A stretch of DNA of 64,000 nt from Rapana venosa (lineage: Eukaryota > Mollusca > Gastropoda > Neogastropoda > Muricidae): the NCBI GenBank assembly GCA_028751875.1, contig CM054157.1, positions 53,934,229 to 53,998,228 on the forward strand, in the 5' to 3' direction. The notes below the pieces were generated by a model that saw only the letters and a list, made by a program, of their open reading frames with translations, had not been told where the DNA came from and made no database searches. Position 1 is the stretch's first letter, and the number at the start of each line of letters is the position of its first letter. This document shows, in pieces, positions 8,945 through 22,045 of the stretch. Made by a program: the position numbers and the translations under genes.

Positions 8945-11900
8945 TTACTTTGTTCTCCAGTGTCCAAGTGCGTATGAGTGCTCTGGTGAAGAATATACTC
9001 GTTTTGTGCCCTGTGCTATCAGTGTCTTTTTTCTAACCACAGTTGTGTTGATTTGGTGCAGGGTTGAGCAGAGCTTTGGGTTGTCATGATAAAATACTCT
9101 ACCTTCAAACAGAGCCTCTTTGTAGTTATCATGATGTGCTTGTTTTGGACCACCTGTTGCCAACACCTTTTGCCCTTTTTAATAACACCTGTCTGGCTTG
9201 CAAACGCTATACACTTGGCCCTCAGCCCAACATATTCTTTGATCATAGTTGCCGTTCATTCATCCTTCATTTACCAATAACTTTTTTTGTTTATGATGAA
9301 TGCAAGGGACTGCCTTAGATAACAAACTGGTGTCATTATCATGACTCTGAATCACACCGCTAACGTCCTCTACAAGGTATTTGTATATATATTTGTGGGT
9401 ATGTCTAGGATGAAGGAGTCTGTGTATGTGTACAAGACCTTACAGCAGGTTATTAGCCTAGAAAGAAGTAATCATCCAGAACTCCAGCATCAACGCTTTG
9501 CAGCTCCAAGACACTAAACCAATGAAAATCCTGGTTTGTCTAGTTTAACCTGCAACTTCTTCATCATGATGCCATACAGACTGTCATGGAATTGCCTGTA
9601 GTCTTGATAGCTTGGCTTTGATGTTAGCTTTATGGCCTTATTTTCTTTTGTGACTAACATCTTTTCTTTTGTGTGGGTTTTCCATTGTTTTACCAAAGAA
9701 GCTGTTGTTCATGAGCTTGAAGTAATCCTTTTCTGATGTATCAGTTGCCTTCGTTCTCAGGTCAGTTTTCTTCATGATGTATGGTTTCATGAATTGCTCT
9801 TGGTCAAAAACAATGATACGATGAACAGCAGTAAGAATTTAAACCCTTGCCTTATGTAGAACTGTAGCAGTCTGTAGTTGACAAAAAACATACTGGCTCT
9901 TGTCATTTAAGTTTGGTACAAGCTTTGGTGGTTCTTTTGGAGATGTTTTGAGCCTTTCTGCAGCCATTGGGTAGTTCTTGTGAGCATCATGTAGTTCATG
10001 GGGATAGACTAAATCTACTTCTAAGATCCAGCCCATTGTATGATCAGGAGATATTTGTGATAGAATTTTTAGAAGTCTCATCAACAGCAAAATCTACAGG
10101 ACAAAGAATGACCAACAGGAAAGACCCAAAGACACATGATGCGACTGGAAGAACCAGACGTGTAAAACCACCTTAAACAACTTGAAAGTTCTTTTGTGAA
10201 GTGGACTGACACATCGCCCTCCATACAGCTGGTTTGCGTACAAGTACATGATTGAAGGTTAGAAGCTTTGCTAGGATCAAGTCTTCTAAATATTTCGTTG
10301 TTGGCCTTAAGTAATGTTGTGATGCATACTGATGCCACGCAGACCTCCTCAATCCATTTGGAGCATTTGCTTGGTCAGACAACAAATCATTCTGCACTCC
10401 AGTTAATTCAAGAATGCATCCCAAAGACATTCCCGGTGCTGTAATAGAAATTTGTGGGTCTAGTCATAATGTTTCAATCGGTCTTTCTGTAGTTCTCAAA
10501 GACATCAGCAAGCAAAACATGCATCAGCAAAGTAGTACTGATCATAGTATTGCCCATGGTTCGACACTGCATCTTTAGCCATGCCCACTGAGCATTGCTG
10601 TGTAGTCATAATCACTGATTCCTTTCCCGTCAGGATGTGAAGAATGCATCTTTTTGGTGGCAGTTCTTCCGTCATAAAGCTATTCCCTTAGAGTCCTGTA
10701 CTCATAAGGATAGTCTCCTTTTCTTGCAAAGCTTTGTGTCGAAAGTATCTTTTCTGTAATTGAGAAAAGTACTCAGTGTATGAGATAAAGACTCTATAGA
10801 TCCATCAGATGTTGTGAGAATCAAAGAAGGAAGATCTATGTAGTGTAAAAGGTCAGGTTCTTCTCTGATGACTGTGGAATGCAGTAAGGTTTACTTCATA
10901 TTTCCTGCTGCATAATTAGGTGTGAGTCGTAACCTCTCTAGATTGTGGAAGAAGATGGCAGCTTCTATGTTTTGGGATGTACTTTTAGTTGTAAGGATTC
11001 CACTTACTATGTGCTGTCCAGGAGGAAACTTACCACTGATGTGGTATTGATCTCTGACTGTGTGATTGTCTGCCATCTGCGGTGGTATTAAATTACCACA
11101 AATCAGCAATGTGTGGCAGAGGATTACTGTTCCTGGTCTTCTTCAGACATAATGACTCTTGAGGTTTAGCTGTTGAGAGTAGTGGTTATGATTCGCTTTA
11201 TGTGTTCAAGAAAAAGCTTAGCCGCGTCTGGTACTCTATACAAAATGGGCTCTGAGTGTGCATCATTGATCCAACAACAACCTAAAGCAAATGAACAGAC
11301 TTGATGTTTACTGGAGTAAGAATGTTTTAGGCATTTGCTCTGGTGCTGGCCCTTGGTATGGCACAATGATAGACTCAAAGTCAGCATACACTACATAAGG
11401 ACTCTTTTGTAGTTTCTTTATGTTTTTGACGTACACCTTACTTCCTGGCCTTGGTGTTACAAGTTCGGTGATTGCTTTCGTCTCACTCTTGCAGTGCTTT
11501 CTGTGTTTGTCTGCTGCCTGTAAAGATGGTAAATGAACCAAGCATTGTCTGCAAAACTCTTGTTTGTGCTGATGTTTTGTTGTCTGTGCAAAAAGTCTAC
11601 TCCTTGTTGTAATGCGTGTATAATGATAACTGGTTTCATTACTCACTAGCAAGAGGTCTACATGGTTCTTATCAGGATTACCTATTGTGGGAGACCTTTT
11701 TGAGGTCTTAAGTGATCTTAACCCACTGGATCTGTAGGGGGCCGCATCTTCCCAGGTGTACAAATTCACAGTGATGGGTGGGTTTAGTTCCTCAAGCAAA
11801 TCAATGCTACTAACTGCCACAGGGAAGTCAATGCCGTTAAAGTCAAGCTTGTCACTATGGTCATGATAGTTTGATATTTCTCTGCCTTCTTTGCCTATGG

Positions 11901-12380
11901 AACAGTTAAGCCTAGCACACACCAATAAAATCACGTATATCTTATGTTTGAATGTTCTGTACAGCACGTTTGCTAAAATCAGGGGGCAAGGGAATGTAGC
12001 TTCTACCAACAATGGGGATGAAATTTGTCTTGCTTTAGTTCTATGCGATTAACCTTACCATCTGTCATCCTGATACCCTAATTCTTGCTGTTTTCTGCGA
12101 ATGTTCGAAGTTGCGGCATCTTCTCAATCTGCCCATAATGTTGTGTTGAGCTCTTCAAAGGAGGCTTCAGTGCTTGTTGTGTTGTTGACACTGAACCAGT
12201 TAATTGTCATCTTCAATTGCTGTGTTGTATAGAATTTCAGCAACCAACTGCACCTTTACTGGTGGATCTATGTTTAGGTTGTCTGGTATTTGTGCGATTG
12301 CATCTTAAATGCTTTGTACCACGTTTTGTGGTTGTGTAACATTTAGCTCTATTGTCTGAAACACTTTGTCCATACTGAGC
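8945..12380 (-). pseudogene. polB: Protein-primed family B DNA polymerase of Polinton copy 1
   Basis: The polymerase replicates the element from protein-primed ends. Its total span of about 1,140 codons is the usual Polinton length. The longest open piece (11308-12012) holds a zinc-binding stretch (CRQCLVHL, then H and C residues) and the first exonuclease motif VYADFES at about 11370-11385. Downstream come a CHC/H-type segment with IFFHNLERL (about 10940-10960), a GWILEVDLVYPHELHD block (about 10010-10060, palm motif A), LTSKPSYQDYRQFHDSL and MMKKLQVKLDKP (about 9530-9650), a palm motif C reading YTYTDS (about 9415-9435) and the C-terminal EYVGLRAK (about 9210-9240) and YALGHWR before the stop at 8945. 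At least six frame breaks plus loss of one motif C Asp make it dead. The far N-terminal part (12012-12380) is inferred from length and weak readability. Confidence 0.85.
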
Positions 12381-12399
12381 CTCAACTAAAATCTCTAAC

Positions 12400-15300
12400 T
12401 CATATAGTAAGAAAATAAAAATTAATGAATTGCTTGCTTCTTGTTATTTTTTGTTTTGCTACGGCATGAAGCAATGAATCAACCTCAGGTAATTCTTAGA
12501 TCCTTAATAGAGTACTTACCTGATCGTTTAAAGCACTGCTTTGGCAAAGCAGATACCTCTTTTTTATATGTTAATTTTTTATTGAGTCAATGTCCACAGG
12601 CGTAGCTTGATGTTGTTTGTTCTGGAGGTCGAACTTTTGACGCTTGTAGTCATCATAGTCAGCCTGAAGACGCTTGAACTCCTCTTCTGATATTGTGGAA
12701 TCTGTTAGAGGTTTGTAATAATGTGTCTAAATGAGCTTAGCTTGGCTAATGTCAAGGCAAACCACCAGCATCATGTTTTTTCTAGTTTAAGTACAACCTT
12801 TTTGAAAAAGATGATGTGACAAATGAACAGGTTCCTGCTGTAATTGAACAGAGCCCAATGCAATTGATTGCAGGTGAAAGAGGAGCAGCTAGTAAGAGCT
12901 TGAGCCGAGAGAGAGTAGTCAGAGCTGAGAGCATGAGGAATGAGATCGTGAGTTAGCTCCAGAGCAAGAAAGCTCTGAGCTTAAAGAGCAGCTAGGATTT
13001 TTTGAAGTTATGAGAGAGAGGAGAAGGGGAGACGGAGAAAAGCTCAATTCCAGTAGCCAGAAAGCAAATGCCTGTTCTGCTGTGGCTGTAGACAGTGTTG
13101 CTGAACCTGTAGTATAGAGTCAACACAGTAAATGCTGATCTGTACTACGCCTGCATTATGTATACATTGATAGTGTTGTTCATTGTCATGCTGCATCTGT
13201 GTTATGTTTGTCAATACGAATGGTTTTAAGCATTATCATTAGAGTTTCAGGATTCTGTTTGCACTGGGAACTTAGGATATTTTACAGTCGTCATCTTCGT
13301 CTATATACAGTTTAAAAAAAAGTGTGTAATTTTTATTGGTTTTTCATTAGTAAGTCTTTTAATTGATGTTGGGCAGTCAACATCTGTAGAATAGACTGCC
13401 AACAAAGGTCAATGTGGTAGATTGAGGGATGCTAATTGGGTCAGTTTGTGGTGGGTCTAGGAGCAAGTTGCCTTTATTACTGGAAATGTTCCCTTCAATA
13501 TCATTGTCACCACGCTGTTCCGAATGGCAAATGCAAATTGAGGGCATTCAACGTCGAGGTCTTTCAGTTAATAGTAATTCCCCATCATGAACAAGAAAGA
13601 AGCTCTGTCTTCTCTTTGACAACCGAACAAACACCAATGTTGTACTGATCATCCAGAGGAATGTATGGACAGGATCGTAAGCAATGTGGTTGATGGTTTA
13701 AGTCACTGAGTCTTTTCTATGAAGCAATTAATGTGCCTTTAAACTGTAATGCTATATCTCTATTTCATTTTCTGCTGGCTGGATTGCTATGTAAGTGCTA
13801 TGTTTACTGGTTCAGCATGTATGGCTTTATGGAAAGTTCTGTCGGGTGCATAGAACTATAAGTGTATGGACTAATAAAATCAAACTTGATCTGCCAGTGG
13901 ATGCTGGTTTTGAAGTGCCTTTTATTAGCTTCGATTTGTTCCTTTGTACGTAAAATCATCTGCTAATTGCTTCAGCTTCAACTTACGCAACTGTTCAAGT
14001 TGAGGAAACAGAGGGGTTCTTAGCTTCGTCTATTGCTGTGCGCTTGTAGTATCCATTATTTGTGTAATTCTCAACAGCAGTAAACTTCACAATCTCCCAT
14101 CCTCTCAATCTTTTTGTCATCACCAAGAACTTTATTGCTCAATAGTTGGGCATGTTTCAGGTGGCTCTTATTACGGGACTGCGCGTGACAATGTTTATAT
14201 ATGGATATTAATATTTAATATTATGTTATTTCCAATGTAATATGTAAATAATTTACAGTCAATGTTCTTTGTGCTGATGTCTTTGATTGTTATTACAGAG
14301 TGTTTCACGGAGCCTTTGTCTAGCTCTTTGAATTGAAGTGTAGGTAAAGCTATTGTGCTGTGTTTTACAGTACATTGCTCTGCTGGTGGAAGGGATTCTC
14401 AGTAGATCAGCAAGGGACTGATGAGGAAGAAGTTCCTTCGTCACATTTGTTTGGTGTTGTGTTCACTGAGACAGGTGTACAAAAGCATGAAGTTTACTGC
14501 CTGTTAATGGGTCTTTCACAACATTGGTTATTTAACTTGCAACATCATCATCAAAAGCTCTCCAAAGGGTAATTCCCAATCATCTTTTAAACCCTTTCTT
14601 CGAAAATGGTCTATATTTCAAACCCAAAATTTCTGCAGTCATTGTGACCTATTAGAATTGAGGAAGTCTTGTAGAGTTACTCTTAGACTAGCTTGGTTGA
14701 GTTTTGCAGACGATGCCAGCTGGGCGAAAGAGCTCCTTTATTTCAGGGTAACAAAAGTCGTTAATTAATTTCATCCACTAGTAAATTTATTGGAGGGTCC
14801 ATTATCATATTTTTATTTTCCAGTTGTTGCTGTTGTCAATGTTTGTCCATGATATGTGTTACATGACCACGGGCCAAAGCAAAAACTGGTTTATTGTTGA
14901 CAGCGGTTGTCATAGAAATGGCTAGTTTAACAGGTAGGACTGACTGGATTTTGTTAGTTTATTAACATTTTAATTTCTATTTGAATAATAATGTAATAAA
15001 ATATAATGATGATGCACAAAATACGAGGTGGATATTCACCCCCCCCCCCTCTAAAATTAAAAAAAAAAAAAAAAAAAATCCCAAAAATCTATTACCTTTA
15101 ATCAGCTAGATGTTGCTGTGTCAGAGACATTGATCTTTGAAGTAAAAGTTCCCAACCCACTGAAATCATACTTAAACCCACCAATTAAGGATGATGCCAC
15201 TGTGAAAGCATGGTTGTTTAATCCTATACAGTTTTACCAAAACCACTTAAACGGGCTGTGGTGTGTCATGTGGTGGCCACATAAACCATCCAAACCAGTT

Positions 15301-16237
15301 AGTAAAGTCTGTGTACAGGTTTCATGTGTACTACTATCAGTTTAGACGTGTTATCTGAGTTGCAGGTCCCACTGCCCACTGATAGTAACTTCCAACATGC
15401 AGTTACAAATAGGAACAATACAAACTACAACAACAATATTATTGTAGCTGGAGATGATGTGCAGCTTGGAAAAAAATGAAAGTGTAAACAATACACCAGC
15501 AGCAGCAGTAGTATCAGTAGCACCAGATTCAAAAAGTGTTGTAACAACAACAGAAGCAAAAACAAGGGAAAGAACTACTACCACCACCTCAGAGCAAACA
15601 AAAAAAATAATTATTCCCCTTGTAAGACAGTCACTATGATTAAATAACTGCTTTAACAAGTATACTTGTTTTAAGCGGCCTTGCTTATCTTTATTTTAGA
15701 AAGAAGAAAACCAACAACTAAAACGAGTAACGCCCATAAATGTTCAGCAATAAATCCCACAACCTTTCCTGCAGTTGATAGCAGACAGCTAATCACTGAG
15801 CCAATTATACCAGAAAGTGCGTTGCTAACTTTGTAGGCTAAATTTTTTTAATAGGTCAGCTAAGTGGCTGTGTTGTTTCTTAACCCAGTTTCTCCCTGTG
15901 GGTAGAGAAGGTGGTGGTGGTGGTGGCGGTAGTGTGCTTCCTGTCAGTGCATACACAAGTGTGCTTATAGCGAAACCCTATGCTGTAATTATACTGACAA
16001 GTGTTATGCCTTGCTCGCGAAACAGTGTAAGGATTCTTTTTATCAGTGTTGTGTTTTCATAAAGAATGCGGTGGATTGTTTCTTTTATTCTGCTAACCTG
16101 AAATTGTAGTTGTTGTCTGTTATTGATGTGAATGGACAGGCCTAGAACTCAACAAAACCCTGAGAAAGGCAGAACAGAGAGAAGAATGGAGGGAACTGGT
16201 TGCTGAGTCTTTGAGGGTGCCCCCACGGTCGTCAGTG
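12400..16237. other. Unreadable remnant, probably the rest of Polinton copy 1
   Basis: No family can be named with confidence. On the minus strand at about 12590-12730 a charged fragment with SEEEFKRLQADYDDYKRQK ends in a stop. On the plus strand about 12810-12960 encodes a Glu/Arg/Ser-rich piece. A frame without an ATG runs through 15085-15345 and contains VPNPLKSYLNPPIKDD, followed by a Thr/Ser-rich frame at 15454-15639. Oligo-C and oligo-A runs stand at about 15041-15078. The position next to PolB suggests eroded structural genes, but no capsid motif can be shown. The sequence from about 16100 to 16237 is not recognised. Confidence 0.35.
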
Positions 16238-16269
16238 AGTTGCAATCTCATCTGCCAGCCTACTACATA

Positions 16270-17125
16270 ATTAGGGAAAAGGACCTACCCTTCAGTAGAA
16301 AAACAACCAACATAAACACTTGTCGCTAACCAACAAGCGTGGCACTTTTCACACAAAAAAAACAAATAAGCCACATTGAACCCAGCATTCCACATATGTG
16401 CGTATTTCAACTTTTGTTGCAATGACAATACCCAAAGTATATCTAAGGGATACAGAAGTGTTGATCCATGCTTTTTCAGCATGATGATTTGACTTTCTGA
16501 GTCACTTCTATCCCTGTGTGCACTTCATTATTTGGTAAGCGTCTTAAATTATTTTTGTTTTTATTTATTTTAATGTTATGGCCACTCGTTGCCGAAATTT
16601 ACGACCCTGGAATATATCAAGCTTCTTTTGAATGGTGAATTTCTGCCACCCTAGAATTGCTCTTAAAATATATTTTCTAATGAATAGATCTGTGTGGCAT
16701 TGGATTTGGAAGTTAATGGGAATTAATAGGGGGCATTTCCATGAACATTTATTAACAAGAGAGCTTTATTTAGATAAAGTCTGGTTTTGAAAGTTAGAGT
16801 AATCCTTTGGTTATAACTGTTGATGGTTATGAAGCTTGATTTTAATAGGACAAGTTTCAGTGCTCTTTTTATGTAGTTGGCGAATGACTTTTAGATTTGT
16901 TTCACTGCAGCTATCCTAAAGAGAGAAAGCATTGTTAATCATAAACAAAACATGGCCACAAAAATAGTTTGCCTGAATGGTTTTTGAGAACGTCCTTCAT
17001 TCTCAATAATTGAAGAAGCTTATAAGCGAGACATTTTCCTAATGCCAGCATGTGTTCAGTCCAAGTAAGATTTTTGTCATTTATTACACACCAAATTTTG
17101 TGTGAGTCAACTTCTTCAATGCTCA
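16270..17125 (-). pseudogene. CR1/Jockey-group LINE C-terminal fragment (left arm)
   Basis: Minus-strand reading gives MSIEEVDSHKIW, NDKNLTWTEHMLALGK and YKLLQLLRMKDVLKNHSGKLF, the post-palm and thumb region of the LINE family also present at 431-1830. It continues with stops through a C-terminal tail to about 16270. Better-preserved homologue: 25330-26060 on the plus strand. The N-terminal part is replaced by the (TG)n tract. Confidence 0.65.
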
Positions 17126-17136
17126 TTTACCTATAA

Positions 17137-17288
17137 AAAGAGGATGTGTGTGTGTGTGTCTGTGTGTTGGGTGTGTGTGTTTGCCCGTGGCGTGTATGGT
17201 ATGTGTGTGTATGTGTGTGTGTGGTGTGTGTGTGTGTGTGTGTGTTGTGTGTTATTGTGTGAGTGTGTTTGTGTAGTGTGTGTGTGCA
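17137..17288 (+). repeat. (TG)n microsatellite, interrupted
   Basis: About 150 bp of TG dinucleotides with interruptions. It ends in TGTGTGTGCAG, which makes a plausible splice acceptor for the EGF-like sequence beginning at 17290. The counterpart is the purer (CA)n at 25198-25326. Confidence 0.9.
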
Positions 17289-17289
17289 G

Positions 17290-17398
17290 CTCCTTTCTGC
17301 CCAAAGGGTTTTTACGGTGCTAGTTCAGTCTGACCTGCTCGATGTAGGATTGTGTGGACAACCATATGTGCCAGTGACACGGCTTCTGTACCTAAGGG
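17290..17398 (+). pseudogene. EGF-like exon, damaged copy
   Basis: Homologous to the intact exon at 25092-25196 on the other strand. It begins identically (CTCCTTTCTGCCCAAAGGG) after a CAG acceptor but has single-base indels at about 17325, 17340 and 17347, so the Cys pattern is lost. The donor site is altered (AAGGGTAGG). Confidence 0.6.
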
Positions 17399-17599
17399 TA
17401 GGTAGCATCTCTCCCCCATACACCAAGGATAAAGCAGGAGGTTTTGTTAGCCTATTGATGCCAAATTCAGTACCAAGGGCCTACACGATTTTGTAGTCAT
17501 GTTGTCCGTATAGCATGTAGGAATGTCGGGATCAAGCCCATGACAACCACTCCGTGGAAACAAAAACTCCAACAACCAACACAAATAACCACGAAAAAA

Positions 17600-18130
17600 A
17601 CAAATTTAAAAAAAATGCAACCCCCTCTCACATTTTAAAGAAAAAAGAAGATTTCTAAAATTGAAAAATAGGGCCATGTGGTTTGAAACGAGTTCAACAC
17701 ATGTAAACTTCTCATCAGTGAGTACTTCCAATCTGATGTCATTGCTAAGAGGCAAGTACATGTGTGACCCTCCAACCCAAATGAGTCGCATTGCACCTGC
17801 CCACTTCACCTCTAGGAGCATTAAAGTAGGGAGGGGGTCTCAGGTTGTTTTTTTTTTGGTTTTTGATTATCTTGATTGGTTATGAACCTCCAGTACTTTT
17901 TCTTTCTTAAGTTCATGCCAAAAAGACAAAAGTTGCTGCATGTTGCAAAAGCAGATGCACAAAGGAGCATAAATAAAGATTGAAAACAACTCCTTGTAGA
18001 AAATGTCAAAAGATTGTAAATTTTATTGTACTCAGTGATTATATGAATGGGCAGCATCATTGTACCCGGGTTAAGAATGACCAAAATAAAATATAAAACA
18101 CATATTGACAGAAAACGCAGATTTCTTTAC
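17600..18130. other. Shared arm sequence with a possible LINE RT remnant
   Basis: Corresponds to 24400-24900 in the right arm, where the minus strand encodes NAKKTKVLHVAKSRCH, reminiscent of the segment after the catalytic block of LINE reverse transcriptases. Here the frame is broken. No other feature is recognised. Confidence 0.3.
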
Positions 18131-18265
18131 CAGGCTGATAAAGAACATATTGAATATAATAACAAAATAATAATGATAATAAATATAATATTGATAATAT
18201 TTGTAATAAATGAAACTTATATAGCATTATATCTGCAAAGACAAATCAAAGCCATCTTGCGTTCA
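18130..18265 (-). repeat. SINE/LINE 3' tail with AAT repeats
   Basis: Reverse complement reads CGCTTTGATTTGTC, GCTATATAAGTTTCATTTATT and then an ATT-rich tail. It is the same 3' module as at 24240-24360, 26880-26965, 48860-48990 and 52580-52676. Confidence 0.65.
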
Positions 18266-18418
18266 ACTTACGTACACAGTTGTTCTACAATCAACGTTAA
18301 ATAATCAATAGATTCATAGTTTGTTTTGTTTTGCTTTGTTTTGTTTAATGTCTATTCACTACATGGTGATTTAGATGACACACCAGCATTATACAAAGTA
18401 CTATTTTTACAACCCAAT

Positions 18419-18563
18419 CTCTCTTCTCTCTCTCTCTCTCTCTCCTCTCTCTCTTTCTCTCTCTCTCTCTCATCTCTCTCTCTCGCTCTCTCCACCCCCC
18501 TCTTACACACCTCACTATATATTATATATTTATATATAGATAGATTTCATACCTTACACACAC

Positions 18564-18594
<31 letters not shown>

Positions 18595-18655
18595 CATAAT
18601 ACATACATAAAATACATACTTAACATACATACATACATACATACATACTTCTTTT
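18419..18655. repeat. (CT)n and (ACAT)n microsatellites
   Basis: Interrupted CT tract (18419-18493), a short TATA stretch and ACAT tetranucleotides (about 18565-18655). They correspond to the (GA)n and (TATC)n tracts at the inner end of the right arm. Confidence 0.9.
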
Positions 18656-18905
18656 AGACATTGGTTTTGTGAACAATATATGCCTTCAGCACTGATTTTT
18701 CCAATCTTTTTTATCTTTTTGTTGTGCCATTAAATCATAATTTTAAAATTTTAAAAGATAGTAAAAACCCCCAGTTAAAAGTTTATTACTCCCCTTACAA
18801 AATTTTTAACAAAATTCTTTCTTTTTTCTTTGTTATATGTTGAAAAAATTTTCTAGAAACTTAAAAAAATTTTTATCAAAACCCAAAAAATTGATTAAAA
18901 AAAAA

Positions 18906-19280
<375 letters not shown>

Positions 19281-20929
19281 CCATAATTAATTTGCTTGCT
19301 CATAAAATAAATAGTAATCAATTATTTAGTAAGGATAGAAAAACCATTTAATTTCTTTGTTAATAAAAAATGCAATTTGTTCATACAAGCCAATGACCAG
19401 TTTTGGTTTTGAAAAAAATTCTAGTTGATCTTTTTTTTATCTTGGTTTAAAAGCCTTCCTTTAATCGTGGAGGTACCATTTTCTGTCCCCCACCAAGGGT
19501 TTTCCCCCCCAAAATTTTGTCCCCAATTCCCCAAAGTGGTGTTTCCGAAATTTTTAAGATTTTTCTTTTGTTGGGTTTTTTGTCCACAGGTTTATTTTGT
19601 TTTATGAATTTAGAATTTAATCTTTAAATTTTTTTTTTAATTCTTTAAATGTTGGGGTTTTTTTGTTTAAAGTAAATCCATGTAATTCTCACAAAAAATT
19701 TGGTTTCCTGGAATTTTTAAACAATGCCATATAGTTTTTTGTTGTTTGGATAAGGATGGTTCAGTCCCCCGGGGCCCCGCCCCCTCCCAGAATTGCAGTA
19801 AATAACTGGGGGGCTGGTCTGAGGGTTTGTGGGGCCCGCAGATTGGACAAATTTTTTTAATTTTTTTTGGGTTTGTCCTGTTTTTCCCCCCCCCACACTC
19901 TTTGGTTTTTTGGTTTTTGGGGGGGGGTTTGGGTTTGAGCAGGGAAGACAACTGGGGGGTTTTCGTCCCTTGGTCTAATTGTGGGCCTTTTCTGGAATTT
20001 CCTTTTTTTTTTTTGCAACATTTTTTTTTTTTTTCAGGGGGGGCCGCTTTTTTTTGGGTGTTAAATTTGTTTATTGAAAAGTTATTTGTTTCCATTTCTA
20101 TTTTTTTCTTTTAGCTATGGAGGGGGGAAAAACCCCCCCATAATTGTTTTTTTTTTGGGGAAATTTTAGTTTTGTTTTTTCTTTTTTTCTTAAGGATTTT
20201 TTTTTTTTGGGGTCTTCTGGGCCCGCCACTTTTTTTAAAGGTTTCAGGGGTTGAAATTTATTGCCCCCCACATGTTATTTGTATTTTTAAAAATTGCTTA
20301 ATTTGGGTTTGGGGCGGTGCCTTTTTTTTTTAAATGTTTTCGGGCAGTTTTTTTTTTTGACTTTCATGGATTGTGCGGGTTTGTTTTTAGATTTTCTTCA
20401 TTTTTATTACTAATAAACCTTACTGTAGTTTAAACAGTTATTGTGTTTTTATCCATAATTAATTTATTTTTTTAAATAGATCTGCGGTTTGGGCCTTTCC
20501 CTTCTTTGGTTTTAAAAATCCTTTCTTTCCGGAAAAAATTGGGAATTTTATGGCTCTTCCATGTTGTTGTTTCCCTTGGCCCGAAATTTGCTCTTTCTTT
20601 TGCCCTCCTCTTTTTTGTCCTTCCCTTGAATCATTCTCCCTTTGACATTTGGGAAGTTGTCTCGGCTTTTAATTTTTATGTTTAAGTTGTTTGTAATGTA
20701 ACACTTGCTTCCAAAATTTTTAAATTTTTTAACAGGAAATTTTTGTTTTGTGTGTGTTTTTGGTTTTTAATTTTAGAGTAGGGAAAGCAGTTGCTCAACC
20801 CTTCTTTTATCAAAACCGGGACTTTTTCGGCAAAATTTTTTAAAAAAAGGGTTTTCTTCTTTACCACTTACTAAATAATATTTTATTTCCCTATTTGGGA
20901 ATTTATCTTAAAAAATTTTAAAAAACTTG

Positions 20930-21390
20930 TCAAGAACTTTATCAACAATATTAAAACTAATTTAAATATTTTGTCAAGAACTTATTAAAATTTAAAAAAG
21001 TTCCTATTTATTTTTGATTGGATATAAATTTTGGGAATTTTTTAAACATATTTGTCAAGAACTAATACAAAAATACTAAAAAAACAATAAACTTCTTCTT
21101 TATTTTTTTGATTTATGCTGAATTTTTTTTTTTAAAAAAAATGCAAAACCTTCTCCTACCCAGGCTCCGTTACAGAAGGGGAAAATTGGAGGGCACTGCC
21201 ACGGATTTTGCGGAGAAGATTTCCGGGATTCACGACTGTTTTGGGAAAGCCAACACACCCATTCACAACCACACCCATTTCCCCACAACCATTAACCACT
21301 ACTGCATTCCCTATGGGGGTTGTCCATGCTGCCTGCTTTCTGCCCGCCCTGTCTAACATTCGACTTCCCACTGGGCTGCCCCAAAAGGGA
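20930..21390 (-). mobile_element. Polinton terminal-region fragment, reversed
   Basis: Reverse complement of 47290-47790. Shared words include TCAAGAACT units, AACCTTCTC-CTACCCAGGCTCC and the segment around GACTTCCCACTGGGCTGCCC. It is more corrupted than copy 3. No coding capacity. Confidence 0.65.
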
Positions 21391-21545
21391 AAGAAAAAGT
21401 GAAAATTATAAATATAAAACCTTCCTATCTGTGTCAAATTTGCCAGCCCCCTTTTGCGGGTCAGATAAAGATTTGGGATGTTTGGCCCCCTTTCAAACAG
21501 CAGTAGGCCTACAGTCATAGCAAGGAATTGATATTGTTTTTGTGT

Positions 21546-22045
21546 NNNNNNNNNNNNNNNNNNNNNNNNNNNNNNNNNNNNNNNNNNNNNNNNNNNNNNN
21601 NNNNNNNNNNNNNNNNNNNNNNNNNNNNNNNNNNNNNNNNNNNNNNNNNNNNNNNNNNNNNNNNNNNNNNNNNNNNNNNNNNNNNNNNNNNNNNNNNNNN
21701 NNNNNNNNNNNNNNNNNNNNNNNNNNNNNNNNNNNNNNNNNNNNNNNNNNNNNNNNNNNNNNNNNNNNNNNNNNNNNNNNNNNNNNNNNNNNNNNNNNNN
21801 NNNNNNNNNNNNNNNNNNNNNNNNNNNNNNNNNNNNNNNNNNNNNNNNNNNNNNNNNNNNNNNNNNNNNNNNNNNNNNNNNNNNNNNNNNNNNNNNNNNN
21901 NNNNNNNNNNNNNNNNNNNNNNNNNNNNNNNNNNNNNNNNNNNNNNNNNNNNNNNNNNNNNNNNNNNNNNNNNNNNNNNNNNNNNNNNNNNNNNNNNNNN
22001 NNNNNNNNNNNNNNNNNNNNNNNNNNNNNNNNNNNNNNNNNNNNN
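21546..22045. other. Assembly gap (500 N)
   Basis: Exactly 500 unknown bases, a scaffolder's default. The true distance between the flanks is unknown. Confidence 1.

Larger units (their letters stand above)
4821..12400. mobile_element. Polinton/Maverick element, copy 1 (decayed)
   Basis: A self-synthesizing DNA transposon of virus-like type. Visible parts are terminal palindromes (4821-5131), a subterminal tandem array (5207-5490), small plus-strand genes (5537-6960), an integrase (7644-8627), a small minus-strand gene (8615-8842) and a protein-primed DNA polymerase on the minus strand (8945-12380). A SINE sits at about 6980-7490. Co-occurrence of retroviral-type integrase and protein-primed PolB is diagnostic of Polintons and related adintoviruses. 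The right-hand end is not seen. Capsid and ATPase genes may have lain in 12400-16237 or been lost. Confidence 0.85.
16238..18660. repeat. Large inverted repeat, left arm
   Basis: Reverse-complement match to 23826-26205. The arm contains, in order, a minus-strand LINE C terminus, a (TG)n tract, a damaged EGF-like exon, a possible RT remnant, an ATT-type SINE tail, a (CT)n tract and an (ACAT)n tract. The two arms differ by many small indels, so they are not an assembly mirror. The outer limits are CAGTGAGTTGCAATCTC here and its complement near 26205. Confidence 0.8.

Noticed and set aside
15118..15345. Capsid protein gene in the remnant after PolB
   Set aside because: One suggestive stretch (VPNPLKSYLNPP) without start codon or any second motif. 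Kept only as part of the unassigned remnant.
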